Part shown: positions 30,425-39,962 of the stretch, piece after piece | How the letters are laid out: every line of letters begins with the position of its first letter | Position numbering within the stretch: position 1 is the stretch's first letter | Position numbers and translations under genes: made by a program | The notes under the pieces: model-generated | What the model was told of the DNA's origin: nothing | Database searches by the model: none | The model's input: the letters and a program-made list of their open reading frames with translations, nothing else | Assembly: GCA_903827955.1 (NCBI GenBank) | Contig: CAIKKJ010000075.1 | Location: 1-64,000 of the forward strand | Length of the DNA stretch: 64,000 nt | Direction: 5' to 3' | Origin: an uncultured Verrucomicrobia subdivision 3 bacterium | GTDB lineage: Bacteria > Verrucomicrobiota > Verrucomicrobiia > Limisphaerales > UBA11358

Positions 30425-31678
30425 TTAGTTGCGTTTGCTCAAAACTGTTTTCTCGTAATTCTTCGCTTCTGTCAGCCAATGTTCGCCGACGGGAACGCCC
30501 TGACTTTCGCAGTAATAGTCCCAGACCGCGCCGAACGGCAGCGTCTTGGCTTCTTCCTGCAATGCGAGACGCGTGGTGAAATCTCCCGCCGCTTCCGCCG
30601 TGCGGATGAGCGGGGTTTCGAGCAGCGCGATGAGCAGGGCGCGAATCATGTTGCGCGTGCCGATGGTCCACGCGGCGACGCGATTGATGCTGGCGTCGAA
30701 ATAGTCGAGGCCGATGTGAACGCGCTTCTCAAAACCGTTCACCGCGATTTCGCGGGCGATGGCGAGCAGGTCGTCGTTGAGAATCACGACGTGATCGCTG
30801 TCCCAGCGCACGCCGCGGCTGACGTGCAGCAAAATCTCCGGCATGAATTGCAACACGCTGGAAATCTTGTCAGCGATGCCTTCGGTCGGATGATAATGGC
30901 CGGCATCGAGCGTTAGCAGCTTCTTCCGACTGACCGCATAGCCCAGATAAAATTCATGCGAGCCGACCACAAAACTTTCACTGCCGATGCCGAACAGTTT
31001 CGGCTCCACCGCATCGAGATTAAGCTTCGGCGAAATCTGTTTCTTGAAAATCGCGTCGAGCGATTCCGCCAAGCGTTCACGGGGCGAAACGCGATCCGCC
31101 GGCGTGTCCTTCATGCCGTCGGGTATCCACACATTCGTCACGCAGGTCTTGCCGAGCGCCTTACCCATCGCCGCGCCGATCTCGCGCGAGCGGATGCAAT
31201 GCTCAATCCAGAATTTCCGCACACCCTTATCCGCGTGCGACAGCGTGAAGCCATCCGCCGCCTGCGGATGCGAGAAGCACGTCGGATTAAAGTCGAGGCC
31301 GAGGCCGTTCTTCTTCGCCCAAGAAATCCAGTTCGCGAAATGCTTCGGCTCGATGGCGTCGCGATCCACTTTTTTGCCACCAAATTCGCCGTAGAAGGCG
31401 TGCAGGTTCAAGCGATGCTTGCCGGGAATGAGCGAGAGGGATTTATCGAGGTCAGCGCGGAGTTCATCCGGCGTGCGGGCTTTGCCGGGATAATTTCCGG
31501 TGACCGCCAGACCGTTGACCAACGCGCCGCCGGCATTTTCAAAACCACCCACATCATCACCCTGCCAGCAGTGCAGTGAAATGGGAATCGTGGCCAGCGT
31601 TTGCAACGCGTGTTCCACATCCACGCCGAGACCGGCATAACGTTCTTGGGCGAGGCAAAATGATTTGGCAATGCTCAT
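30425..31678 (-). CDS. rhaA: L-rhamnose isomerase
   Basis: [11 protein letters not shown]...[12 protein letters not shown]...[17 protein letters not shown]...[13 protein letters not shown] at 31678. Confidence 0.93.
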   Translation of the reverse strand: MSIAKSFCLAQERYAGLGVDVEHALQTLATIPISLHCWQGDDVGGFENAGGALVNGLAVTGNYPGKARTPDELRADLDKSLSLIPGKHRLNLHAFYGEFGGKKVDRDAIEPKHFANWISWAKKNGLGLDFNPTCFSHPQAADGFTLSHADKGVRKFWIEHCIRSREIGAAMGKALGKTCVTNVWIPDGMKDTPADRVSPRERLAESLDAIFKKQISPKLNLDAVEPKLFGIGSESFVVGSHEFYLGYAVSRKKLLTLDAGHYHPTEGIADKISSVLQFMPEILLHVSRGVRWDSDHVVILNDDLLAIAREIAVNGFEKRVHIGLDYFDASINRVAAWTIGTRNMIRALLIALLETPLIRTAEAAGDFTTRLALQEEAKTLPFGAVWDYYCESQGVPVGEHWLTEAKNYEKTVLSKRN

Positions 31679-31715
31679 GTCGTAAAATTCAAATAATATG
31701 GGATTTTGTCCGCGC

Positions 31716-31744
31716 AGGCTAGTCACGCAAGCGCGGGCGGGCAA
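31716..31744 (-). promoter_or_regulatory. Candidate promoter for the rhaA-rhaT unit
   Basis: Minus strand TTGCCC-N17-TAGCCT. Confidence 0.5.
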
Positions 31745-31767
31745 TCCCCAATTGTGGTTAGGTAATT

Positions 31768-32889
31768 TTATTTCGTGCCGTTTGCTTGCAGATGAGCTCT
31801 CAAATCTTTGGACGTAGCCAGCGCGATTACGCGACCTTCGCTGCCGACGGCGCAGTAGAAGTGATAGACCACGCCGTTCCATTTCACGACCCACGGTTTG
31901 TGCGCGTAGGTTTGGTCGAATGGCTCGCTAGGCTGAATTAATTTTTTCCCATCCCATTTGGTCCAGTGAACGAGGTCGTAGGAACACGCAAACGTGTCGA
32001 ACGCGTGCGGCTGCCAGCCGGCTCCAAAATAAAACATCGTCCACACGTCACCCAGCTTCACGATTTGCGGGTCACCGCTGATGCCGTTCTTTTTCGCCTC
32101 GCCGTTGACGATGACGGAGTTGGTTCCGTAGCGGCTCCAGTTTTTCAGGTCGCTGGAAACGGCCATGCCGATTTGTTCGTAGCCGTTTTTATATTTCGCG
32201 TTGTAAAACATCACAAACGGCCAGCCGAGCGACTGAGCCTCGTCGTGGATGATCTGGCTTTTGTAGAGCGTCTTGGTTTCAAACTCGCGCGCGTCCGGCT
32301 GCTTCGGCGACAGCACGGGGTTTTCTGCAAGCCGCGTCCACTCCTTCGCTTTCGTCGGCGATTTTGTCCACGCCACGCCGAGTGAAAGCGGGTCGGTCTC
32401 GTAGCCTTGCTTCGCGCCGCCGATGTAGGTGAGCCAAAACTTGCCGGCGAATTTTTCTAGTGCGTGCGTGCCGTCCCAATGGTAATCGCACAACGCAATT
32501 CCGCCGTCCGCCTGCCACGCGTCCCACTGGTTCGTGGGCGTGAAGGTAAGAATTTTTCCCAGCTTCTCCCAATGCAACAGGTCGTCGCTCTTCGCAAGGA
32601 ACGTCTGGTAGCCCACCTTGTTCGTGATGGCAACATACAGCATGAACCAATGCTTGCCGCTGCGGAAAATGCTCGGGCAATCCACGAGCACGTTCGTGCT
32701 TTCGCCGCGCAGCACTACGCCATATTTAAACGGCGTCTTCACCTCGTCGTAAATCTGCTGCATCACGTTCGTGTCCACAAGCCGGCCTTCGGGGATGGCG
32801 GGGATGACCGTGCGATGGGAATCAGCGGCGTGAACACTCTGGAGTGCCAGACCAGACAAGCACACAGATAGCAGCAACAGTAGTTTCAT
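31768..32889 (-). CDS. Secreted beta-propeller glycosidase-like protein (GH43/GH117/GH130-like fold)
   Basis: Signal peptide [21 protein letters not shown]; repeated FMLYVA...[33 protein letters not shown] blades. Confidence 0.7.
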   Translation of the reverse strand: MKLLLLLSVCLSGLALQSVHAADSHRTVIPAIPEGRLVDTNVMQQIYDEVKTPFKYGVVLRGESTNVLVDCPSIFRSGKHWFMLYVAITNKVGYQTFLAKSDDLLHWEKLGKILTFTPTNQWDAWQADGGIALCDYHWDGTHALEKFAGKFWLTYIGGAKQGYETDPLSLGVAWTKSPTKAKEWTRLAENPVLSPKQPDAREFETKTLYKSQIIHDEAQSLGWPFVMFYNAKYKNGYEQIGMAVSSDLKNWSRYGTNSVIVNGEAKKNGISGDPQIVKLGDVWTMFYFGAGWQPHAFDTFACSYDLVHWTKWDGKKLIQPSEPFDQTYAHKPWVVKWNGVVYHFYCAVGSEGRVIALATSKDLRAHLQANGTK

Positions 32890-32911
32890 AATCAATTTCA
32901 GTTTGGGAATA

Positions 32912-33985
32912 TCAATGGCCGGAATTTTTCGTCGCGCGGATGATTTCATTGCGACCGCTTTGCGCCGAACTGCAGGCGGCGGCGATGATTTCCATCGAGG
33001 CGAGGCCAAGTTCGCCCGACGAACCATTGGCAGCATTGCCGAGAATCGCCTCGATAAAATTTAGCGCGGGTGATTGCGCCGGATAGATTTCTTCCGCCGC
33101 GAGCGGTTTGAATTCCGTGCGTTGGTTCGCAAAATCGGTCAGCGTCATCGTGCCGCGCCACAGTTCCAGTTGCAAAATGGCTTGGCTGCCGAAAACACGA
33201 ACCTCGTAATTTTTTTCCGCCAACGGCGTTGCGGCCGTGCTGGCGAGCGAAACAAGCGCGCCGTTTTCCATTGTAATGGTTAGGGCGTTGTAGAGGTCGT
33301 TCGGCGAGCCGTCGCGGTCGAAGCGCGCGAAGACTTCGGCCGGGCGCAGTCCGGTGAGAAACGTCAGATACGCCGCCGCGTGCGAGACCTGACAGTAGAT
33401 TTGCCCGCCGCCGGCGATGGCCGGGTCGTTGTAAGAACCGCGCCCCGGCTGGACATAGACGTTGTCCATCCCGTGTGTCGGCGAGGTGTTGATGCCGCGC
33501 AGCAACTGGTCAATCGGGTTGGTCATCAGCACGGAAATCATTTTGACTTCGCCCAGCGCACCGGCATGAATCAAACGCCGCGCCTCGATGCCGTGCCGCG
33601 TGAAATGCCACGGGCAACTGATAAGCAATTGCAAATTTTTCTGTGCCGCCAATTCCACGAGCTCACGCGCTTCGGCGGCGGTGAAAGTCATCGGCTTTTC
33701 CACCAGCACATGCAGCCCGCGTTCGAGCGCAGCCTTGGCTTGCGCGTAGTGGACGTTCGGCGTGGAGGCCACGATGACAGCGTCGAGCGGTTGCAGCGCG
33801 AGCAAGGACTCAACTTCAGTGCAGGCGTGGGCCGCGCCAAAATCCCGCGCGATTTTTTCCGCCTGCTCGCGACCGCGTGTCTGGATGGCGACGAGTTTTG
33901 CCGCCGGATGCGATCGCACCGCCGGCAGGTGAGCGAAGGTCGCCCACCATCCCGCGCCAATCACGCCAATGGAAATTTGCTTCAT
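32912..33985 (-). CDS. Gfo/Idh/MocA family oxidoreductase
   Basis: SIGVIGAGWWATFAHLPAV...DAVIVASTPNVHYAQAKAALERGLHVLVEKPMTFTAAEA. Confidence 0.92.
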   Translation of the reverse strand: MKQISIGVIGAGWWATFAHLPAVRSHPAAKLVAIQTRGREQAEKIARDFGAAHACTEVESLLALQPLDAVIVASTPNVHYAQAKAALERGLHVLVEKPMTFTAAEARELVELAAQKNLQLLISCPWHFTRHGIEARRLIHAGALGEVKMISVLMTNPIDQLLRGINTSPTHGMDNVYVQPGRGSYNDPAIAGGGQIYCQVSHAAAYLTFLTGLRPAEVFARFDRDGSPNDLYNALTITMENGALVSLASTAATPLAEKNYEVRVFGSQAILQLELWRGTMTLTDFANQRTEFKPLAAEEIYPAQSPALNFIEAILGNAANGSSGELGLASMEIIAAACSSAQSGRNEIIRATKNSGH

Positions 33986-34078
33986 GCCGGAAACAGCTGA
34001 CGGCGCGCTTAACTGGTTGCCGCCAAATTTTGGTTTGCCCGACGGTGTCAAAAAAAATGCGCGTTGCCGAGAATTTTG

Positions 34079-34732
34079 TCAGAAAGCGGCGGTCTGCTGC
34101 ACTGCCGCCGCGAGCAGTCCGAGGTAGCTGCTGCGCGAAATTACTTTTGCTCCGAAAGGTTCGGTCGCGGGCGTGACCATTTGGATGTCGAACAATGAAA
34201 ACTTTCTTTCACGCAAATGCGCCGCGAGTTTTACGAGCGCGACCTTCGAGGCGTTGTCTGCGCGGTGGAACATGGATTCGCCCGCGAACAATCCGCCAAC
34301 ACTTACGCCGTAGATGCCGCCCACAAGTTTTCCGGACTGCCAGCACTCGACGCTGTGCGCGTGACCGAGTTCGTGCAGCCGCGTGTAGGCCGCGATGAAC
34401 TCCGGCGAAATCCAAGTGCCGCCGCGTTTCGGATCCGGCGCGGCGCACGCGGTCATTACCTTGCGGAACGCAGTGTTCACGGTGACTTCAAACGGACAGC
34501 GGCGAATAAATTTTGCTAGGCTCGCGGAAACATGAAACGTATCCAGCGGCATCACGCCGCGTGGTTCCGGGGACCACCAAGAAATCGGATTCACGCTCCA
34601 CGGAAAAATTCCGCTGCGATACGCGAGCAGCAGCCTTTCAGGCGAAAGGTCGCCGCCGACCGCGAGCAGGCCATCCGCGTCGGCCGCGTTTACGTCGGGA
34701 AACCAGAGTCGCTGATCCAGCATCGCGGGCAT
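34079..34732 (-). CDS. aat: Leucyl/phenylalanyl-tRNA--protein transferase
   Basis: FPDVNAADADGLLAVGGDLSPERLLLAYRSGIFPW...WWSPEPRGVMPL...GHAHSVECWQSGKLVGGIYGVSVGGLFAGESMFHR. Confidence 0.97.
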   Translation of the reverse strand: MPAMLDQRLWFPDVNAADADGLLAVGGDLSPERLLLAYRSGIFPWSVNPISWWSPEPRGVMPLDTFHVSASLAKFIRRCPFEVTVNTAFRKVMTACAAPDPKRGGTWISPEFIAAYTRLHELGHAHSVECWQSGKLVGGIYGVSVGGLFAGESMFHRADNASKVALVKLAAHLRERKFSLFDIQMVTPATEPFGAKVISRSSYLGLLAAAVQQTAAF

Positions 34733-34735
34733 GGT

Positions 34736-35227
34736 TCACTCCGGCAGTTCCGGCGGCACGTCGCCGTTGATGATGCCGAGGAAAAACATTTCGAACGCCC
34801 CGGCGATCTCCATAAACATCGCGCGCCGCGCGCCCTCGGAGTTTGGCGCAATTTTTTTCTTTGGTTCATAGCCCGGCGAACCCAGCGCAAGCCAGCAGCC
34901 GATGCGCACGTCGTTGACGACTTGCAGCAGCCATTCCAAATCAGTTCGGGAGAAAGCAGCCTGGCTTGCATTTTCTTTATCCGTGAACCGCCCCGGCTCG
35001 TTGATCAGCGCGAGAACTTCCTGCTGGTTTTGCTGGCGTTGCGCCTTGAGCGCGTCGTCGAGCAACTGCTGGTTTTCCTCGCGTCGCGGAAATTTTTTAT
35101 CCTTCGTCAACCGGTGGTGCGCGGCTGGCACGAGCGGATACATGGAAAGCAGATGCAGCAGCAGCAGCTTTTCCTCGGTGGCAAACTCAATCAAAAAGTT
35201 TCCACCGTCATGGCCAAGAAATTTCAT
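34736..35227 (-). CDS. DUF2017-like protein
   Basis: 163-aa helical protein between clpS and aat; DLEWLLQVVNDVRIGCWLALG resembles DUF2017, which adjoins clpS in Actinobacteria. Confidence 0.6.
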   Translation of the reverse strand: MKFLGHDGGNFLIEFATEEKLLLLHLLSMYPLVPAAHHRLTKDKKFPRREENQQLLDDALKAQRQQNQQEVLALINEPGRFTDKENASQAAFSRTDLEWLLQVVNDVRIGCWLALGSPGYEPKKKIAPNSEGARRAMFMEIAGAFEMFFLGIINGDVPPELPE

Positions 35228-35529
35228 TTGCCATCGCGCTCCAGCGTGGCATTGAGCGTGTATTTCTGAAGCTGGTGAACGTAGAACTCCGCTTTCTCCA
35301 AACTCTCCCGCGTCAGCACGCTCTTGCCGTTTTTGTGAACTTCCAGCATGTGCTTCTCGGCTTTCTTGCGCTCCCAGCCGAAGACGGTTTGGAAAACATG
35401 CGTCACATAATCCATCAAATTCACCGGGTCGTCCCAGCAGATGACGAGATAGCCCGGCTCGTGTTCGCTGGCGGAATCCGCCGCATGCGAAATGTCCGGG
35501 GCGACTTCAGGAAAAGCGGTGGCGGGCAT
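35224..35529 (-). CDS. clpS: ATP-dependent Clp protease adaptor ClpS
   Basis: YLVICWDDPVNLMDYVTHVFQTVFGWERKKAEKHMLEVHKNGKSVLTRESLEKAEFYVHQLQ. Confidence 0.95.
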   Translation of the reverse strand: MPATAFPEVAPDISHAADSASEHEPGYLVICWDDPVNLMDYVTHVFQTVFGWERKKAEKHMLEVHKNGKSVLTRESLEKAEFYVHQLQKYTLNATLERDGK

Positions 35530-35561
35530 GATTCAATTTATTTCAGTCGCACAAAAAAACT

Positions 35562-36989
35562 TTAGCACACCCGCGCCACTTCAATGCCAAGCAATTTGCC
35601 CAGCTTGTCAATTTTGTCTGCAATGTGACTCACGCCGACCGCGCAATGATGCGCCGGGCCGTGCGCGTTCCAGTCGTTGACAAATTTCCGCGCGCCGATG
35701 GAAAATTTGTAACGACTGTTCGTATTTCCAATTTCTAAAATTGGTCCGGAAACGGATTCACCTTCGGCCACGAGCAGTTTTAATTTTCCATCTTTCGTTT
35801 CCACGACAGACAGCAACGTCACCGCGCCGTGCTTCACGGACATTTCCACCGACAAGCCGCGTCCGACTTTGCCGTGATAAACCTTAAGCGGACGCACTTT
35901 AGTTTTTCCTTCAGCGATGGCTATGTGACCCGGCCCGTCGTGCCCCATGAGCACCACGTCAGCGGCAAAATCCAGCGCGTAATATTCCGTGAACGAGCCG
36001 CCCACGCCGAAGGTGTCCATGATCTTCATGGCCTGGGCGTTTTTCACTTCGTATTCGCCGGCGACGGGAATGCCGCGCGCGGTCAAAAGTGAATTGCCCA
36101 AAATAATCGAGCTGATGGCGTCTTCGTTTTCTGCATTGCCCGTGCCGCTGTAAAAATACGCGAGCGAGCCGAGGTCGTGTTCCTTCACCAAGCGGTCGAG
36201 CGCGACGGAAGTTTTCGCGGCGCGCTCCAACTCCGCTTGCGAACAATCCGACTGCACGGCAAAAACTTTTTTGAACTTCGCGACGCGCTCCTTGATCTGG
36301 GCGGCAGAAACATCGCGGCGCAGCGCGGCGAGTTCGTCCACCTCCAAAATTTCCAGATGGCCGCCGAACGTCGCGCATTGCAGCGTGGTGTCGGAATAAA
36401 TATCCAGCATCCCGCCGTAATAATGTCCCATCAAACCGAGGCGATTGTGAAACATCTTGTGTGCGACGCGCGCAGCTTCGATCCACGCATCCACTTCGTT
36501 CCAGCAAACCGGATCGTCATGCAGCATTCCGGTGACTTGGTGAAAATCAATGCCGGCGCGGCTGAAAACATTGGCGATTTCCGGCACGGGACACGCGGCG
36601 CAATACGCCAGCCAGTCGCCAGTCATCGCGGTGCGATCGCCCATGCGGTTAAATTTTTCGTAATCAATCGCGGCGGCGGGCGCGAGATTCAAAATGATGA
36701 CGGGAACTTTCGCGCGTTGCACCACGGGCAAAACCGTGGACGAAAGCGCATAAGTTGTGACGTGGAGAAAAATCACATCCACATCGGCCGCACGAAATTG
36801 ATGTCCGGCTTCCAACGCCTTCACCGGATTGTCAATCAGGCCGAGATTCACCACTTCGACGCCGGGACGTTCCAATTTTTTCTGAACGGTGCGAACGTAG
36901 CTTTCAAGACGCGGCTTGAGTCCTTTGAACTGCGGCCAGTAAGTGTCGAGGCCAATGCCGAAGAGACCGACGCGGAGATTACGTTTCAT
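35562..36989 (-). CDS. L-fucose/L-arabinose isomerase family protein
   Basis: RVGLFGIGLDTYWPQFKGL...RLGLMGHYYGGMLDIYSD...GEYEVKNAQAMKIMDTFGVGGSFTEYYALDF...LMGHDGPGH. Confidence 0.85.
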   Translation of the reverse strand: MKRNLRVGLFGIGLDTYWPQFKGLKPRLESYVRTVQKKLERPGVEVVNLGLIDNPVKALEAGHQFRAADVDVIFLHVTTYALSSTVLPVVQRAKVPVIILNLAPAAAIDYEKFNRMGDRTAMTGDWLAYCAACPVPEIANVFSRAGIDFHQVTGMLHDDPVCWNEVDAWIEAARVAHKMFHNRLGLMGHYYGGMLDIYSDTTLQCATFGGHLEILEVDELAALRRDVSAAQIKERVAKFKKVFAVQSDCSQAELERAAKTSVALDRLVKEHDLGSLAYFYSGTGNAENEDAISSIILGNSLLTARGIPVAGEYEVKNAQAMKIMDTFGVGGSFTEYYALDFAADVVLMGHDGPGHIAIAEGKTKVRPLKVYHGKVGRGLSVEMSVKHGAVTLLSVVETKDGKLKLLVAEGESVSGPILEIGNTNSRYKFSIGARKFVNDWNAHGPAHHCAVGVSHIADKIDKLGKLLGIEVARVC

Positions 36990-37012
36990 ATGGAAAAAGC
37001 TTCAGAGTTCAA

Positions 37013-37089
37013 ACCGCGAACCACGCGAAATACACGAACGAATTAATTTTTGATTTCGAGTATTTCGAGTGTTTCGTGTGTTTCGCGGT
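37013..37089. repeat. Inverted-repeat hairpin upstream of the isomerase (ACACGAA-type)
   Basis: ACCGCGAACCACGCGAAATACACGAA vs reverse complement of the right arm ACCGCGAAACACACGAAACACTCGAA: 22/26. Confidence 0.6.
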
Positions 37090-37104
37090 CAAAATTGTTT
37101 TTGT

Positions 37105-37494
37105 TCAACCCGAAATCAAAATGGTGTTCGCATATTGCGTCGTGTCGCCGGTGCGGATCAAGCCGATGGCGTGCGGCACGCGTTTTTTGAAATCCACATG
37201 CGGCTCGAATTTTGTCGGCACGCCGCGCAGCGCGGTGGCGAATTTTGCGCGCGTGGCGGGGGAATTGTTTCTCAGGAACTCCTTCGCCTGAAATGCCTGG
37301 GTGAAATTGTGGTTCGCGCGCACGGCGGCGATGAGTTGCAGCACCGTCGGCAAATCGTCCACGATGGAGATGTCTACCGTTTCAATCATCGGCCAGAACG
37401 GAAAGCCGCGGTCGGCAATGACGAGCGCGTTCGTATGCCGCACGCGCGCGAGCAGCGAGAGGATTTGCGGATTGAGAATACCGTGGTTAATCAT
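37105..37494 (-). CDS. RbsD/FucU-type sugar mutarotase
   Basis: NHGILNPQILSLLARVRHTNALVIADRGFPFWP...RTGDTTQYANTILISG. Confidence 0.88.
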   Translation of the reverse strand: MINHGILNPQILSLLARVRHTNALVIADRGFPFWPMIETVDISIVDDLPTVLQLIAAVRANHNFTQAFQAKEFLRNNSPATRAKFATALRGVPTKFEPHVDFKKRVPHAIGLIRTGDTTQYANTILISG

Positions 37495-37555
37495 GCTTGG
37501 ATTATCGGAGAAACCGGCTCCCCGTCAATCCGTCAAAAACCGCCGCCGGTAATTT

Positions 37556-38533
37556 TTAAATTCTAAAATGGCTGCCCGTGAACTTTGGAAAAATCTGCAT
37601 GACCCACGCTCCGATTAGCCGGCAATGCCAATACACCAACACCACGCCCAAGGCGAGCGGCACTTCACGCCGGGCCAGGCCGGCTTTTTTTCGCTGCCAA
37701 AAAATGGCTTTGCCTCCCTCGAACATTGCGGCATACGAGCGGCGCAGCTCGCGGTAGCTTTCACGCCCAAACCAGGATTGGCCACGAAATGTCCGGCGCA
37801 GCAGCAAATCATCGCGTCCCTGGGCCAGACCACGAATTAAAAAATGCCGTCCACCGTTAGGCGGCGGGTGGCTGACCTGTGCCCCGGTGTGCTGGTGGAT
37901 TTTCATCCCGCTGTTCCGCCATACCACGGCAAGCTGCACACAGGCACCACGGGTCGCCCCCGCTGCCATCCTGGGAAATTCAAATTTCCCCAGCAAGCAT
38001 CTGCGGATAGCAAAATTGTTTGCGTGAAAAACCGGTGACTCCTTTAACACCGCTTCGGTTGCACGCAGCGGAAAAAACCAGCTCAACGCCATCGCCCGCC
38101 CCAGAAAATCTGACTGGTCGAGATAAGTATGCCCGGCCACCACGTTCACCTCCGGGTGGACGAACGATTGCAGGAGCGTGACCAGCCAGCCCGGGTCGGG
38201 AATGACGTCACTATCCAAAAAAACGATGATTTTGCCCTCCGCCGACCGTGCACCGAAATTTTTTAGCTCGTAATAGTTCAGCCCGGCCGCCGCTGCCAAT
38301 CGCCATTCTATGTGCGCATCGCCCGCTTGAAATACCTGCGCCAGTTCATTCCGGACGAGTGCCGCCGGAATGTATTCGTTCAAGGCGACAATGATTTCAA
38401 AGTCCACCGCTGGCTGGGCGGCTGCGTTCAGTTCCAAAATCTGTCGGCGAACTTCCCGCAACATCCGGCGGCAGCGGTCCATTTCTGACAGCCGCACGTT
38501 TTCCCATTCAATGACGATAGAGAATTTTTCCAT
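37556..38533 (-). CDS. Family 2 glycosyltransferase
   Basis: IIVFLDSDVIPDPGWLVTLLQSFVHPEVNVVAGHTYLD. Confidence 0.85.
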   Translation of the reverse strand: MEKFSIVIEWENVRLSEMDRCRRMLREVRRQILELNAAAQPAVDFEIIVALNEYIPAALVRNELAQVFQAGDAHIEWRLAAAAGLNYYELKNFGARSAEGKIIVFLDSDVIPDPGWLVTLLQSFVHPEVNVVAGHTYLDQSDFLGRAMALSWFFPLRATEAVLKESPVFHANNFAIRRCLLGKFEFPRMAAGATRGACVQLAVVWRNSGMKIHQHTGAQVSHPPPNGGRHFLIRGLAQGRDDLLLRRTFRGQSWFGRESYRELRRSYAAMFEGGKAIFWQRKKAGLARREVPLALGVVLVYWHCRLIGAWVMQIFPKFTGSHFRI

Positions 38534-38534
38534 G

Positions 38535-39962
38535 TCAGACCGTTTGCGTCAATCGTCGGCCGAGTTGTAAAAGTTTTTCCATGTCCGCAGCGGACTTGCC
38601 CTCGGCGTAAATGCGCAGCACCGGCTCGGTGCCGGAGCCACGCAGCATTAGCCACGTTGAATCCCCGGCGACAAATTTCACGCCGTCGCGCGCGTCCACT
38701 TTTGCGAGCGGCGAACGGAGAAGTTTTTTTGGCGGATTGGTTTTCAGCGATTCCATGAGCGCGGCGCGTTTCTCCAGCGGATAATGCGCGTCGTAACGGC
38801 CGTAGCGATGCGGGCCAAACTCCTTTTCCAGCCGCGCGTAAATTCTATTCACGGAAATTTTTTCCATCGCCAGCATTTCCAGCAGAAACAAACCGGCCGC
38901 CAAACCATCCCGTTCGGGAATGTGGTTGGCAAAACCGACCGAGCCGCTTTCTTCTGCGCCGAAGAGCGCGCCCGGCTTCATCATTTCCGGCGCGATGAAG
39001 CGAAAGCCGATGCCGACTTCGGTGAGCGGCAGATTCCACGCCCCGCACATTTTGTCCACCATCGCCGTGGTGTTAAAAGTTTTCGTCACCGTGCCGCGCC
39101 CGCCGCGGTTGCGCACGAGATGATGCAGCAACAGCGCGATGACTTGCTGATTCGTCAGCGGATTGCCGCGCCCGTCCATCGCGCCGATGCGGTCGGAATC
39201 GCCATCGGTCACGAGGCAGATGGCGTGCGGATTCTTTTTTAACTGCGCGCCGCCGAGTGCGTAATTTTTCGGCAACGGCTCCGGGCAGATGCCGCCGAAT
39301 AAAACATCATGCTTGGAATTCAGCGTGGTGACGGTGCAATTTGTCTTCGCCAGTAGTGTTTCAAAAACTCCCGCGCCGACGCCGAACAACGGATCATGCG
39401 CCACGCGCAATTTGGATTTGGCGATGAGCTTGAAATCCACGAGTTTTTTGATGGCAGCGAAATGTGCGGGGCGAATGTCTTGAACGGAAATTTTTAGTTT
39501 TGAATTTTTAGTTTTTGGTTGCGGCTGACTGCGGTCCAAAAACCTTTCAACGGCCTTGCACGTCTCCGCGTCGCTGCTGCCGCCGAAGTGCGACTTGAGC
39601 TTGAAGCCGTTGAAGATCGGTGGATTATGGCTGGCGGTGATCACCACGCCGCCGACCGCACCGAGATTTTTCACCGCAAAGGAAACGCACGGCGCCGGCG
39701 TCGGCGTGGAGGTGAGGATGACTTGAAAATTATTCCCCGCAAAAACCTCGGCGGTGATTTGTGCAAAACGGTCGGAGAAAAAACGGCGGTCGTAGCCGAC
39801 AATTACTTTTGGCTCGCGCCCAAAAATTTCAGATTGCGGATTTGAAATTTCAGATTTCCAAAAATCCGCCGTGGCTTGCGCGACGCGCGCGACGTTGGCA
39901 AAGGTAAAATCTTCCGCGATGACCGCGCGCCAGCCGTCCGTGCCGAATTTGATCTGGCTCAT
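38535..39962 (-). CDS. Phosphoglucomutase/phosphomannomutase family protein
   Basis: IKFGTDGWRAVIAEDFT...VVITASHNPPIFNGFKLK...LVTDGDSDRIGAMDGRG...FGAEESGSVGF...LRGSGTEPVLRIYAEG; ATG 39962. Confidence 0.95.
   Translation of the reverse strand: MSQIKFGTDGWRAVIAEDFTFANVARVAQATADFWKSEISNPQSEIFGREPKVIVGYDRRFFSDRFAQITAEVFAGNNFQVILTSTPTPAPCVSFAVKNLGAVGGVVITASHNPPIFNGFKLKSHFGGSSDAETCKAVERFLDRSQPQPKTKNSKLKISVQDIRPAHFAAIKKLVDFKLIAKSKLRVAHDPLFGVGAGVFETLLAKTNCTVTTLNSKHDVLFGGICPEPLPKNYALGGAQLKKNPHAICLVTDGDSDRIGAMDGRGNPLTNQQVIALLLHHLVRNRGGRGTVTKTFNTTAMVDKMCGAWNLPLTEVGIGFRFIAPEMMKPGALFGAEESGSVGFANHIPERDGLAAGLFLLEMLAMEKISVNRIYARLEKEFGPHRYGRYDAHYPLEKRAALMESLKTNPPKKLLRSPLAKVDARDGVKFVAGDSTWLMLRGSGTEPVLRIYAEGKSAADMEKLLQLGRRLTQTV
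39489..39521. repeat. Intragenic A/T-rich micro-repeat in phosphohexomutase
   Basis: aatttttagttttgaatttttagtttttggttg; encodes QPKTKNSKLKI; resembles an arm of the 20617-20700 hairpin. Confidence 0.6.
39825..39859. repeat. Second intragenic micro-repeat in phosphohexomutase
   Basis: aatttcagattgcggatttgaaatttcagatttcc; encodes SEISNPQSEI. Confidence 0.55.
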
